Assembly (NCBI GenBank): GCA_020639235.1
Contig: JACKHC010000001.1
Span: forward strand, 2,666,001 to 2,730,000
DNA length: 64,000 nucleotides
DNA from: Phycisphaeraceae bacterium
GTDB lineage: Bacteria; Planctomycetota; Phycisphaerae; Phycisphaerales; UBA1924
Direction of reading: 5' to 3'
Positions 21,846 to 29,852 of the stretch are shown one piece after another. The translations under genes and the position numbers were made by a program. Under the pieces are notes generated by a model. It was not told the origin of the DNA and did not search any database. It saw only the letters and a list, made by a program, of their open reading frames with translations. Numbering within the stretch: position 1 is the stretch's first letter; every line of letters starts with the position of its first letter.

Positions 21846-23003
21846 ATGGCCAAGAAGACCACACGCAAGACATCCCGCACGCCCGCGTCATCGACGCCGG
21901 GCAAGCCGCGATCGACGGATAAGGCGACCATCGCCAATCTTGAGAGACTTGGCTCGACCGTCGCGAAGGTCTCGGTCTCAGGAAAGGACCCGATTGTCGA
22001 TGTCCCGACGCGCACGCTCTCGAACACTTCGTTCAACAAGCGCAAGCGCACGCTCGAGATGGGCGACGCGACGCAGCAGCGCGAACTCTTCAACCTGAAT
22101 CAGGCCAAGAAGTTCATGCAGACGATGCTGCTGGCATCGGGCACGAAGGAACTGGTCGAGGCGGGCAAGACGACCTCGTTGCGAGGCATGTACTACAAGT
22201 GCTTGCACACGATCGCCGGCACCAAGGAAAAGACGCTGGGCGATCAGTCCGAGTCCGACGCGGTGCTCGAGGACCTCGAAGTGATGCTGGGGTCGCTCCG
22301 CGAGGAGCTACACCTATTCGCCAAGAAAGCCGGCACGATGGTCGGCAATATCACCGTGATCGACTCTGGCGACGAGATCGACTGCCGCCGGATGGGCTCT
22401 GGCGGGTACGCGATCCCCTCGATCGTCGAGCCGGACATCCTGCAGTTCAAGAAGTGCGACGCGAAGTTCGTGTTGCATGTCGAGAAGAACACGGTCTGGT
22501 CGCGTTTCAATGAGGACAAGTTCTGGCAGAAGCACAACTGCATCCTGACCGAGGGGGGTGGGCAGCCGCCCCGCGGCGTCCGGCGCCTTCTTCGGCGGCT
22601 CCACGACGAACTGAAGCTCCCCGTGTACTGCCTCCTCGACTGCGACCCGTGGGGGCACTACATCTATTCCGTCATCAAGCAGGGGTCGATTAACCTCGCC
22701 TTCGAGTCGGAGCGGATGGCGGTCCCCGACGCTAAGTTCCTTGGAATTCGTGCCTTAGACTACGATCGATGCGAGTTGACCGACGATGTCCAGATCGCGC
22801 TCAATGATCGGGACACCTCCCGCGCCAAGCAGATCGCGGCCTACCCCTGGTTCGCCCAGAACAAGCCCTGGCAGATGGAAATCGCCAAGATGCTCAAAAA
22901 TGGCTTCAAAATGGAAGTCGAGTCCTTGATCACCAAGGACATCTCGTATGTAACCGAGGTGTATGTTCCTGAGCGATTGCGGGAGCGGGATTGGCTCGAT
23001 TGA
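21846..23003 (+). CDS. top6A: DNA topoisomerase VI subunit A (Spo11-like)
   Basis: The 385-aa protein is the DNA-cleaving subunit of topoisomerase VI. The winged-helix (CAP) domain carries the active-site tyrosine in 'SLRGMYYKCL' (Tyr116 or Tyr117, with Arg113). The Toprim domain is visible in 'VYCLLDCDPWGHYIY', whose paired aspartates bind magnesium. The N-terminal 25 residues are basic and Ser/Thr/Lys-rich, an extension beyond the archaeal form that mirrors the basic tail of the B subunit. Both subunits are complete, so the enzyme is probably active. The next gene, 152 nt downstream, encodes an ANTAR regulator. Confidence 0.95.
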   Translation: MAKKTTRKTSRTPASSTPGKPRSTDKATIANLERLGSTVAKVSVSGKDPIVDVPTRTLSNTSFNKRKRTLEMGDATQQRELFNLNQAKKFMQTMLLASGTKELVEAGKTTSLRGMYYKCLHTIAGTKEKTLGDQSESDAVLEDLEVMLGSLREELHLFAKKAGTMVGNITVIDSGDEIDCRRMGSGGYAIPSIVEPDILQFKKCDAKFVLHVEKNTVWSRFNEDKFWQKHNCILTEGGGQPPRGVRRLLRRLHDELKLPVYCLLDCDPWGHYIYSVIKQGSINLAFESERMAVPDAKFLGIRALDYDRCELTDDVQIALNDRDTSRAKQIAAYPWFAQNKPWQMEIAKMLKNGFKMEVESLITKDISYVTEVYVPERLRERDWLD

Positions 23004-23057
23004 GTTCCTGTGGTACTGTCGGTTTACCCGGGGAACATTCGGGCGTTGAGCGTGTCC

Positions 23058-23077
23058 GGTTCGCAGCGGTGCGAGCC
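23058..23077 (+). other. Stem-loop with ANTAR-type hexaloop upstream of the ANTAR regulator gene
   Basis: A 7-bp stem (GGTTCGC/GCGAGCC, one G-U pair) closes the hexaloop AGCGGT. ANTAR target RNAs have paired stem-loops whose hexaloops carry A at position 1 and G at position 4, and this loop fits that rule. Only one such hairpin was found, and the first and last loop bases could pair, so the assignment is tentative. Confidence 0.25.
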
Positions 23078-23155
23078 TTCAGCGTCCGCGGATACTTCCC
23101 TGAGTTTCTGATCAGCGATGGCTAGCCCTTCGCTGCGCCGTCTGGTGATGATTCC

Positions 23156-23773
23156 ATGGTCAAGAGCGGTCATCCGGTATTGAAGCCGTCTCGAGTGTTG
23201 GTCGCGGACGATGAACACCTCATCGCTTCGTCGATTTGCAACTCCGTGCGCTCACTCGGATACGAGGCGGTCGGCCCCGTCGGCGACGGGAATGAAGCGC
23301 TGCGTGCGTTCGACTGCGAGAACCCGCCGGACATGGCGATTCTGGACATCCGGATGCCGGGCATGGATGGGCTCGAAGCCGCTCGCGTGCTCTGGCATGA
23401 ACGGGGTGTCCCGTCGATCATCGTTTCGGCGTACTCGGGTGAGGAACATCTCGCCCGCGCGCAGGCCGCGGGTGTCTTCGGCTACCTCATCAAACCTGTG
23501 AGCGCCGATGCGATCGGCGCTGAAGTCCGGGTCGCATGGTCGCGATATTGCGACACGGCCGAGTACAAGCGACGCATCCAGCAGCTCGAGACGACCCTGC
23601 AGGACCGACGACTGATCGAGCAGGCCAAGTGGCACCTCGTGCAGAAGAACGCGCTTTCTGAAGCCGAGGCCCATTCGGCCATTCAGCGGCTCGCTCGGAA
23701 CCAGCGCCGAAAGTTACGGGAAGTGGCCCAGTCGATCCTCGACTCCGATGGTTCGCCCGTCGCTCTCGATTAA
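23156..23773 (+). CDS. Response regulator with ANTAR RNA-binding output domain
   Basis: The 205-aa protein has a receiver domain (about residues 10-125) with the acidic pair 'ADDEH', the phospho-acceptor Asp in 'MAILDIRMPGMDG', the Ser/Thr switch in 'IIVSAYSG' and the lysine in 'LIKPVSADA'. A short coiled segment ('YKRRIQQLETTLQDRRLIEQ') leads to an ANTAR domain ('AKWHLVQKNALSEAEAHSAI'). ANTAR proteins bind twin stem-loop RNAs and prevent transcription termination. The partner histidine kinase is not in the window. The gene follows top6A and is followed by an unusually structured non-coding stretch that could hold its RNA target. Confidence 0.93.
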   Translation: MVKSGHPVLKPSRVLVADDEHLIASSICNSVRSLGYEAVGPVGDGNEALRAFDCENPPDMAILDIRMPGMDGLEAARVLWHERGVPSIIVSAYSGEEHLARAQAAGVFGYLIKPVSADAIGAEVRVAWSRYCDTAEYKRRIQQLETTLQDRRLIEQAKWHLVQKNALSEAEAHSAIQRLARNQRRKLREVAQSILDSDGSPVALD

Positions 23774-23961
23774 CGCCCCATCGAGTTGCCCATTTTGACA
23801 CATGGCCGCTCGTTTTTTCTTCGTTTTTTCGGCGGTTGATGCCCCCCGCTACTTTCGGGGACGCCCGTTTCCGTTAAACTCAGCGCGGTGGGTGGTACAT
23901 CGTATATGGCCTCGTGATGCACCCGCCGGTTGAGGTGGGCATCACCGAGTCGCGCAGGAAT

Positions 23962-24101
23962 CGCCGACCGCAACGATCGGCGGTTCGATAACTCAAAGCG
24001 ATGGCCCTTCGGGGTTGTCGCCCGCAACGGACCCCTTGGTGCGGCTTCGAGCGTTTGGAGGAGATGCTCGAACCGACAAAGCCGGGTCCGTTGTCTTTTT
24101 T
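23962..24101 (+). ncRNA. Candidate structured RNA ending in a strong intrinsic terminator
   Basis: Three hairpins follow one another in the 559-nt gap between the ANTAR gene and the TolB-like gene. The first is CGCCGA/TCGGCG (23962-23982). The second is a 10-bp stem with a UUCG tetraloop (23998-24021). The third is a long two-level hairpin (24024-24094): the outer stem GCAACGGACCC/GGGTCCGTTGT encloses an inner stem around TTCGAGC/GCTCGAA. The inner loop exposes GGAGGAG, a Shine-Dalgarno-like sequence. Six T residues (24096-24101) follow directly. This is a strong rho-independent terminator joined to other stable helices. The 5' end is unknown. It could be a small RNA, an ANTAR-controlled leader or a long 3' UTR. 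Confidence 0.5.
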
Positions 24102-24168
24102 GACCTCCCCGACCCCTCCATCTTTTTGACGACCGCGCTCAGGAACCCCTCGGATAGGTCCGAATAGA

Positions 24169-24242
24169 GACTCTGAGAGTTGAAGCGTCTGAAGCCGAGC
24201 GATCGCATCGCCCGATAAACCGTCGCCGACACTCTCAGAGTC
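24169..24242. repeat. Perfect 12-bp inverted repeat with 50-nt spacer
   Basis: GACTCTGAGAGT (24169-24180) is the exact reverse complement of ACTCTCAGAGTC (24231-24242). Each arm also has internal symmetry (ACTCTGAGAGT). The pair lies 90 nt before the TolB-like gene. It may fold into a leader hairpin or be two copies of an operator half. No coding frame explains it. Confidence 0.5.
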
Positions 24243-24332
24243 CGCGGGCGGAGCCCCGCACGAATCAGATTCCGGCCCGTGATGCGTTGGAAGCGCGTCC
24301 GCTCCGAGTCGACTCCGCGCGGAGAACTACGG

Positions 24333-25598
24333 ATGAGAGATGATCGCAACCTCGCACGAGCCCTGGGTGCCACGTGCAGCGCGTCGGTGCTGTTGGCACT
24401 CGGAGCCTGCTCGTCGGCCTGGAACCACAGCGCCCGCCATCAGCCCGTCGTGGTCGACCCGACCCCCATCGCCGAGACGCCGCAGCCGAACCGCATCGAT
24501 CCGTTCCCCGCGGCTCGGGGCGTGCAGTTTGAGTCGTCCTCCAGCGCGATTTTCCCCGCCGCATTCGCCAACGGCGGCGGCGATCATTACGCGCCGGGCT
24601 CGCCTCAGTTCTACATGTACGGCGAGATGCCCAACATGCGGGCGTCCACGCTCAACCAGTCCTCGCCCTTCGAGACGACGGCGAATGTGCGCCAGGTCTC
24701 CTTCTCCCCCGAGGGCGCGGACTTCGATCCGGTCGTCTCGCGCGACGGCACAATGATCTACTACACCTCCACGCAGCACGCCCCCACCGCCGACATCTAT
24801 GTCAAGAGCGTCAAGGGCAGCGCCATCACCCAACTCACCAACGACCCGGCGCACGATGTGATGCCTGCGGTCTCGCCCGACGGTTCGAAGATCGCCTTCG
24901 CCTCCAACCGTAACGGCTCGTGGGACATCTACGTCATGAACGCCGAGGGCGGGCAGGCGGTCCAGATCACTTCCGACGCCGGCCAGGAACTCCACCCCTC
25001 GTGGTCGCCCGACGGTCGCCGGCTGTGCTACTGCCGCCTTTCGACCAACTCCGACCGGTGGGAGATCTGGACGACCGAGGTCGAGAACCCGATCGTGTCC
25101 CGCTTCCTGACCTACGGCCTTTTCCCCGAATGGAGCCCGACCGAAAGCCGAATCCTCTTCCAGAAGTCGCGCGACCGCGGCGACCGATTCTTCTCCGTCT
25201 GGACCATCGATGTCGAGAACGGCGAGGCCGTCCGGCCCACCGAGGTGGCGTCGAGCCAGGTGGCCGCGGTCATCAACCCGACCTGGTCGCCGGATGGCGC
25301 ATATATCGCCTTCGCAACGGTGTTCAATCCGCCCTCGAATGTCTCCGGTCAGCGCCCCGAGTACGCCGATATCTGGATCATGGCTTCGGACGGCTCCATG
25401 CGCACCAACCTGACCGGCGGCTGGTATGTGAATCTCATGCCCTCGTGGGGCGCGGATAACACCATCTACTTCATTTCCGACCGCAACGGTCGCGACAACA
25501 TCTGGGCGATCGGGCCCGACCAGGCCATGGTCGCCGCGGGACGCACGCCGCCGGCCAATATCGCCAATGTCCAGACCGACGACACCAATCAACCCTGA
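24333..25598 (+). CDS. TolB-like beta-propeller lipoprotein
   Basis: The 421-aa product has a signal peptide with a lipobox ('LLALGACSS'), so it is a lipoprotein. From about residue 110 the sequence shows repeated PD40/TolB-type blades: 'PVVSRDGTMIYYTS', 'PAVSPDGSKIAFASN', 'PSWSPDGRRLCYC', 'PTWSPDGAYIAFA' and 'PSWGADNTIYFIS'. Such propellers act in the periplasm or at the outer membrane as protein-binding scaffolds. The chosen ATG follows GGAG; the frame is open upstream to 24279. The next gene, another lipoprotein, starts 109 nt downstream. Assignment to the Tol-Pal system itself is not supported because no tol genes are present. Confidence 0.88.
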   Translation: MRDDRNLARALGATCSASVLLALGACSSAWNHSARHQPVVVDPTPIAETPQPNRIDPFPAARGVQFESSSSAIFPAAFANGGGDHYAPGSPQFYMYGEMPNMRASTLNQSSPFETTANVRQVSFSPEGADFDPVVSRDGTMIYYTSTQHAPTADIYVKSVKGSAITQLTNDPAHDVMPAVSPDGSKIAFASNRNGSWDIYVMNAEGGQAVQITSDAGQELHPSWSPDGRRLCYCRLSTNSDRWEIWTTEVENPIVSRFLTYGLFPEWSPTESRILFQKSRDRGDRFFSVWTIDVENGEAVRPTEVASSQVAAVINPTWSPDGAYIAFATVFNPPSNVSGQRPEYADIWIMASDGSMRTNLTGGWYVNLMPSWGADNTIYFISDRNGRDNIWAIGPDQAMVAAGRTPPANIANVQTDDTNQP

Positions 25599-25707
25599 CC
25601 GATCTTCCTCTCCGCCCCTCGGCCCACAAGCCGACCCGGCGGATTGACAACACAAGTTCCCACAACCGCCCGTCCGGTGGAGCCGGCGGGTCACAAGGCA
25701 GGATGCC

Positions 25708-26493
25708 ATGACAATCGAACAGCACATGCCCTTGATGCGCCGCTGCCGGATGCTCGCACTCTGCATCTGCGCGACGCTAATTCTCTCCGCCTGCGCCTCG
25801 AGCCAGCGTCGGCTCACCTCCCCTACTTACACGCTCCATTCCCCCTACCCGCAGGATGTCGTCATCGCGGTCGCCCCGCTCGCCAATGAGTCGGGCACCA
25901 GCGCCGCCGATGAACTCCGCATGGCCGACCGGCTCGCCGAGCAACTCGCCGAGGTCGACGGCATCGGGGTCATCCCGCTCAACCGAACGCTCGACGCGAT
26001 GCAGGCGCTCCGCCTCCCCGCGGTGGCCTCACCCGCCGAGGCGCACGCTCTGGCCCGCATGCTCGGTGCCGATGCCATTCTCGTCGGCTCCATCACGGCG
26101 TGGGACCCCTACGACCCGCCGCGACTCGGCCTGAACCTCGCCCTCTTCGGCACCGGCCTGGCTCTCGCGGCGCCCGGATCCGCAGAGATCGACCCGCGGG
26201 CCCTGCAATCCGCCTCCACTGACTACTCGCTCAACGCGGCACCATCTCCGAGCACGCCGCTCGCGTCCCTGTCCAATCATTACGACGCATCGAATCACGC
26301 CCTCCTGATGCACGTCCGCGATTATGCGACCGGACGCGCAGACCCCCAGTCCGCACTGAACTGGCAGCGATACATCAAGAGCATGGAGCTGTACGAGCGT
26401 TTCGTGAGTTTCCGAGCCGTCGATGAGTTGCTCGCTTCAGAGCAGCGGCGCATCGCGCTCGCGAACACCGGAGTTCAAACAGCCGCCCGATGA
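25708..26493 (+). CDS. Lipoprotein with a CsgG/LpoB-like domain, function unknown
   Basis: The 261-aa product has a signal peptide ending in the lipobox 'LILSACAS'. The following region reads 'VIAVAPLANESG…LAEQLAEVDGIGVIPL…ALARMLGADAILVGSI'. This is the pattern of a fold in which a lipoprotein ages through 'VAPF.N…' and '…GAD.iv.G.i', as in LpoB/CsgG-type periplasmic proteins; I see similarity of pattern, not a firm family match. The C-terminal part is helical and polar. AGG lies shortly before the ATG. It follows the propeller lipoprotein on the same strand and may share its transcript. Confidence 0.75.
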   Translation: MTIEQHMPLMRRCRMLALCICATLILSACASSQRRLTSPTYTLHSPYPQDVVIAVAPLANESGTSAADELRMADRLAEQLAEVDGIGVIPLNRTLDAMQALRLPAVASPAEAHALARMLGADAILVGSITAWDPYDPPRLGLNLALFGTGLALAAPGSAEIDPRALQSASTDYSLNAAPSPSTPLASLSNHYDASNHALLMHVRDYATGRADPQSALNWQRYIKSMELYERFVSFRAVDELLASEQRRIALANTGVQTAAR

Positions 26494-26715
26494 GGACCCA
26501 GGCCGCCGTGGCCCCCTCGCGGGCGCACGGAGGTCGGTCCCTTGTTCGACGCAACCGCAGAGCACAACGCACCAATGGCGGCGCACCACGCCGCGCCGGT
26601 GTCCGTGCCGCTGCGTCGCTCGAACGGCCCGATCTGCGACCTCATCAATCACTCGATCGTCACTCGTGGCGATCGCCAGACTCGCAGCGCCTGACGCACG
26701 GAGCCACGCAACGCC

Positions 26716-27741
26716 ATGAGCAACATCGCCCTCATCGATCGTTTCCTCGGATACCTCACCGACGAACGCCACTTCTCGCCGTACACCGCGCGTTGCTACG
26801 GCGCCGACCTCCGCCAGTATGTGGAGTTCATCGCCGACTCGCTCCCCTCTCCGGTCAACCCCGACCACGAGGCCAAGGTGCTCGCGGCACGCGAGGGTTC
26901 CAACGGCAAGTCCAACGGCGTGGCGGGCACGATCCATCCGCAGACCGTCACCACCAAGATCCTCGACGCCGACGCGGACTCGATCCGCGAGTTTCTCAAT
27001 CATCTCTCCGAGCAGAACTACTCCGCCGCGACCATGGCGCGCAAGATCGCCACGCTCCGCTCCTTCTACAAGTGGGCGCACAAGCGGGGCACCGTGCCGA
27101 CCAACCCGATGACACTCATCCGCACGCCGCGACAGTCCAAGCGCCTCCCCAAGGCGATCACCGTCGAGCAGGTCGAGATGCTCCTCTCCGCTCCGAGCGA
27201 CACCGATGTCCTGGGCGCCCGCGACCGCGCGATGCTCGAGACGCTCTACTCCACCGGTATCCGCGTCTCGGAACTCGTGGACCTCAACTTCGACGACCTC
27301 GACGAGGCCGGCGAGGCCCTCCGCATCCGCGGCAAGGGCAAGAAGGAGCGCCTCGTCCCGCTCGGCTCCCACGCGATGCGCGCGATCCGCGCCTACCGCG
27401 AACTGCTCGTGCAGGACGACCGCTACTCCGGTGCCTGGGCCGCCGACCGCAAGGAACGCCCGCTCTTCGTCAACAAGCACGGCGGGCGCCTCTCCTCGCG
27501 CTCCGTCCGGCGCAAACTCGATAAGTACCTGCGCCTCGTCGGGCTCGATCCCTCGATCTCGCCCCACACGCTGCGCCACTCCTTCGCGACGCACCTGCTC
27601 GACAACGGCGCAGACCTGCGCTCCGTGCAGGAACTGCTGGGCCACCAGTCGCTCTCGACGACCCAGACCTACACGCATCTGACCAGCCAGCGCCTCCGCG
27701 ACGCCTACGACGGTGCCCACCCCCGCGCCAATACGGCGTGA
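26716..27741 (+). CDS. xerD: Tyrosine recombinase, XerD/XerC type
   Basis: The 341-aa protein is a site-specific recombinase of the kind that resolves chromosome dimers at dif. The N-terminal SAM-like domain starts at 'LIDRFLGYLTDERHFSPYTA' and contains an inserted segment of about 40 residues (52-85) that XerC and XerD normally lack. The catalytic set is complete: Arg in 'TGIRVSELVDL', Lys in 'RGKGKKERLVPL', HxxR in 'HTLRHSFATHLL', His in 'LLGHQSLSTTQ' and the nucleophile Tyr in 'TQTYTHL'. No phage or integron genes surround it, so a housekeeping role is likely. The 222 nt upstream show no convincing gene. No dif-like site was identified here. Confidence 0.9.
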   Translation: MSNIALIDRFLGYLTDERHFSPYTARCYGADLRQYVEFIADSLPSPVNPDHEAKVLAAREGSNGKSNGVAGTIHPQTVTTKILDADADSIREFLNHLSEQNYSAATMARKIATLRSFYKWAHKRGTVPTNPMTLIRTPRQSKRLPKAITVEQVEMLLSAPSDTDVLGARDRAMLETLYSTGIRVSELVDLNFDDLDEAGEALRIRGKGKKERLVPLGSHAMRAIRAYRELLVQDDRYSGAWAADRKERPLFVNKHGGRLSSRSVRRKLDKYLRLVGLDPSISPHTLRHSFATHLLDNGADLRSVQELLGHQSLSTTQTYTHLTSQRLRDAYDGAHPRANTA

Positions 27742-27774
27742 TTCCCACGCCAACACAACTGTCGACAACGAAAA

Positions 27775-27797
27775 GGCCCCGTCTCCGCGACGGGGCC
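27775..27797. terminator. Bidirectional terminator between xerD and mdh
   Basis: A 9-bp perfect stem GGCCCCGTC/GACGGGGCC with a 5-nt loop is flanked by AAAA on the left and TTT on the right. It sits between two convergent stops and can serve both strands. Confidence 0.85.
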
Positions 27798-27828
27798 TTT
27801 GTCATTCAGTCGAATGCTGTGGTGAGGC

Positions 27829-28779
27829 TCACGCCAGATCGGGGAACATCTTCTTCACGACGCCCACCAGGTCCTTCACATGGCTCACCGACTCGTCCAT
27901 GAGCTTCTTCTCGCTGGCGTCGAGTTCGACCTCAATGACCTTCTCCATGCCGCCCTTGCCCAGGACGCACGGCACGCCGACGAACCCGCCGCCGACGCCG
28001 TACTCGTTCTGGCACCACGCGGCGCAGGGGATGATCCGCTTCTTGTCCTTGATGATGGCCTCGGCCATCTGCACCGAGCCCGAGGCCGGCGCGTAGTACG
28101 CGCTGGTGCCCATGAGCTTGACGATCTCGCCGCCGCCGACCTTGGCACGCTCCACGCACGAGTCGATCACTTCCTTCGGGAGCAACTGTGACACCGGGAT
28201 GCCGTGCACGCTCGTGTAGCGTGGCAGCGGCACCATGTCGTCGCCGTGCCCGCCGAGCAGCAACGCCGACACATCCTCGATCGAGCAACCGATCTTGCCC
28301 GCGATGAAGGTGCGGAACCGTGCCACATCCAGCGCGCCCGCCTGACCCAGAATCTGATTCGTCGGGAAACCCGTGGCCTTCCACGCCGTGTACACCATCG
28401 CGTCGAGGGGGTTCGACACCACGATCACCACCGCCTTGGGCGCGTGCTGCTTGATCTGCTCACACACGCTCCGCACGATCTTGACATTCGTCTCGATCAG
28501 ATCGTCGCGGCTCATGCCCGGCTTGCGCGGCAGCCCCGCCGTCACGATCACCACATCCGATCCCGCGATGTCCGCGTAATCGCTCGTGCCAACGATGTTC
28601 GCGTCGAAGCGCTCGATCGGGCCGCAGCACCAGAGGTCGATCGCCTTGCCCTGCGCCACGCCGACCTTGTCAGGGATGTCCAGCAGGACGATGTCGCCCA
28701 GCTCCTTCGCCGCCGCCCAGTGGGCACAGGTCGCCCCGACATTGCCAGCACCGATGATCGAGATCTTGGCCCTACGCAT
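27829..28779 (-). CDS. mdh: Malate dehydrogenase (LDH-like type)
   Basis: The 316-aa enzyme interconverts malate and oxaloacetate with NAD in the TCA cycle. The Rossmann motif 'ISIIGAGNVGATCAHWAA' is N-terminal. The substrate loop 'GLPRKPGMSRDDLI' has the arginines typical of malate rather than lactate dehydrogenases. The catalytic His lies in 'LGGHGDDMVPL', and 'NPLDAMVYTAWK' is the conserved asparagine region. Length is normal. GGAAGG precedes the ATG. Malate rather than lactate as substrate is inferred from the loop. Isocitrate dehydrogenase lies in the same window but far away. Confidence 0.94.
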   Translation of the reverse strand: MRRAKISIIGAGNVGATCAHWAAAKELGDIVLLDIPDKVGVAQGKAIDLWCCGPIERFDANIVGTSDYADIAGSDVVIVTAGLPRKPGMSRDDLIETNVKIVRSVCEQIKQHAPKAVVIVVSNPLDAMVYTAWKATGFPTNQILGQAGALDVARFRTFIAGKIGCSIEDVSALLLGGHGDDMVPLPRYTSVHGIPVSQLLPKEVIDSCVERAKVGGGEIVKLMGTSAYYAPASGSVQMAEAIIKDKKRIIPCAAWCQNEYGVGGGFVGVPCVLGKGGMEKVIEVELDASEKKLMDESVSHVKDLVGVVKKMFPDLA

Positions 28780-28884
28780 TCTGCTCGCCTTCCTTCCGTG
28801 AGAGGGTTTGAGTGGGTTTGGGCCGCAGATGGTACCGCATGACGCCCCGTGCCATGCGGCGGCGTCTCAGCACGGCTCGACGCC

Positions 28885-28922
28885 AAAAACAAGAACGGGC
28901 CGGCCCCGAAGGACCGACCCGT
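28885..28922 (-). terminator. Intrinsic terminator of the PEP-CTERM gene
   Basis: On the minus strand a 12-bp hairpin (ACGGG…CCCGT, two G-U pairs) closes a TTCG tetraloop and is followed by TCTTGTTTTTGG. The G-U pairs exist only on this strand, so it belongs to the gene at 28955-29596. Confidence 0.85.
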
Positions 28923-28954
28923 ACGCTCTTTGCAGAGTTTCGTGGCTGATCAGA

Positions 28955-29596
28955 TCAGCGACGACGACGCTGGGCCGCGAGGCCGGCCACACCGAAGAGA
29001 GCCAACGCACCCGGAGTGGGCACATAGGACTCTTTCAGCGTGAAGACCTTGTTGATACCGGGCGTCAGGTTGACATGCATCCACAACTGACCGTCGGAGA
29101 TGCCCGAGCCGGGGAACCAGGAGGTTCCGTCAGCCACGGTGCCGCCGCCGATGTTGAGCTGCATGCTGTCCGGCGTGAACGAAGCGGTCGTGAAGGGGCT
29201 GATCGAGAAACCGATCGGACCCGAACCGCCCGAGCTGGCCGTCGAAGCCTGGTCAAAAGCGACATCGCCGCCGTCGATCAGCTGCATCCGGAACCCGCTC
29301 CAGTCAACGCCGGAGTTGTTGGTGATGATCTCGTCGTTGATCACGATATTCGACACCGCATTGGGGTCGATCTGCGTGAACACGATCGGGACCGTGTTGA
29401 AGCCGGGCATGAACTCGATCGATTTCTCGATCTGAACAGAGTCGCCAACGACACCGTCGCTGACGATCTGCACAAACCCGTCAAAAGACGAGTCCCACGA
29501 CGCCTGCCACCCACCGCCGATGTTGACCACGCCCGCTTGGGCCGTGCCAACGGCAGCGAGAAGCAGAGCGGGGACTCCCACTCGAACTACTCTCAT
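28955..29596 (-). CDS. PEP-CTERM sorted secreted protein
   Basis: The 213-aa product has a signal peptide (residues 1-20, 'VGVPALLLAAVGTAQAG') and a C-terminal 'VPTPGALALFGVAGLAAQRR' tail: Pro-containing motif, hydrophobic stretch, Arg cluster. This is the PEP-CTERM sorting signal recognised by exosortase/archaeosortase systems. The body is beta-rich ('WQASWDSSFDGFVQIVSDG') and holds no cysteines or catalytic motif that I recognise. The ATG at 29596 has AAAGGGAG 6 nt upstream, so the longer frame to 29692 is rejected. It has its own terminator and a long upstream region containing a 21-nt palindrome. Confidence 0.88.
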   Translation of the reverse strand: MRVVRVGVPALLLAAVGTAQAGVVNIGGGWQASWDSSFDGFVQIVSDGVVGDSVQIEKSIEFMPGFNTVPIVFTQIDPNAVSNIVINDEIITNNSGVDWSGFRMQLIDGGDVAFDQASTASSGGSGPIGFSISPFTTASFTPDSMQLNIGGGTVADGTSWFPGSGISDGQLWMHVNLTPGINKVFTLKESYVPTPGALALFGVAGLAAQRRRR

Positions 29597-29644
29597 TGTG
29601 TTCTCCCTTTCCTCCATACTCCGGCTCAACGAGCAGGAGCCCGA

Positions 29645-29665
29645 CAACCCTGACGTCAAGGGTTG
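29645..29665. promoter_or_regulatory. 21-nt inverted repeat upstream of the PEP-CTERM gene
   Basis: CAACCCT and AGGGTTG flank GACGTCA, whose GACGTC core is itself palindromic. The element lies 49-69 nt upstream of the PEP-CTERM start codon, where an operator or activator site would be expected. No known regulator is assigned. Confidence 0.4.
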
Positions 29666-29852
29666 GCAGGACGTGTCTTCTCTTTCCCTCAACCGCGGCC
29701 ATGGCGGACTCTCACATTATGGGGGCTCAATTGGGCCGCCACAAACACATACCCACGATTTTTTGCCCTAACATCTCCCCTGACATGTCTCGGGTATAAC
29801 TGGTTCCTCGGCGTGCCAATTCTGATCCTCGCCCTCCAGGGAGTCATGCAAA

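Noticed and set aside
23993..24373. Minus-strand frame across the structured gap
   Set aside because: The product is arginine/serine-rich with no motif, and the sequence is better explained by RNA hairpins on the plus strand.
26574..26693. 39-codon frame (MAAHHAAPVSVPLRR…) before xerD
   Set aside because: It has no Shine-Dalgarno sequence or -10 box, and its composition is typical of GC-rich non-coding frames.
26437..27768. 443-codon minus-strand frame opposite xerD
   Set aside because: It is antisense to a well-supported recombinase, has no recognisable domain, and reflects GC-rich codon bias.
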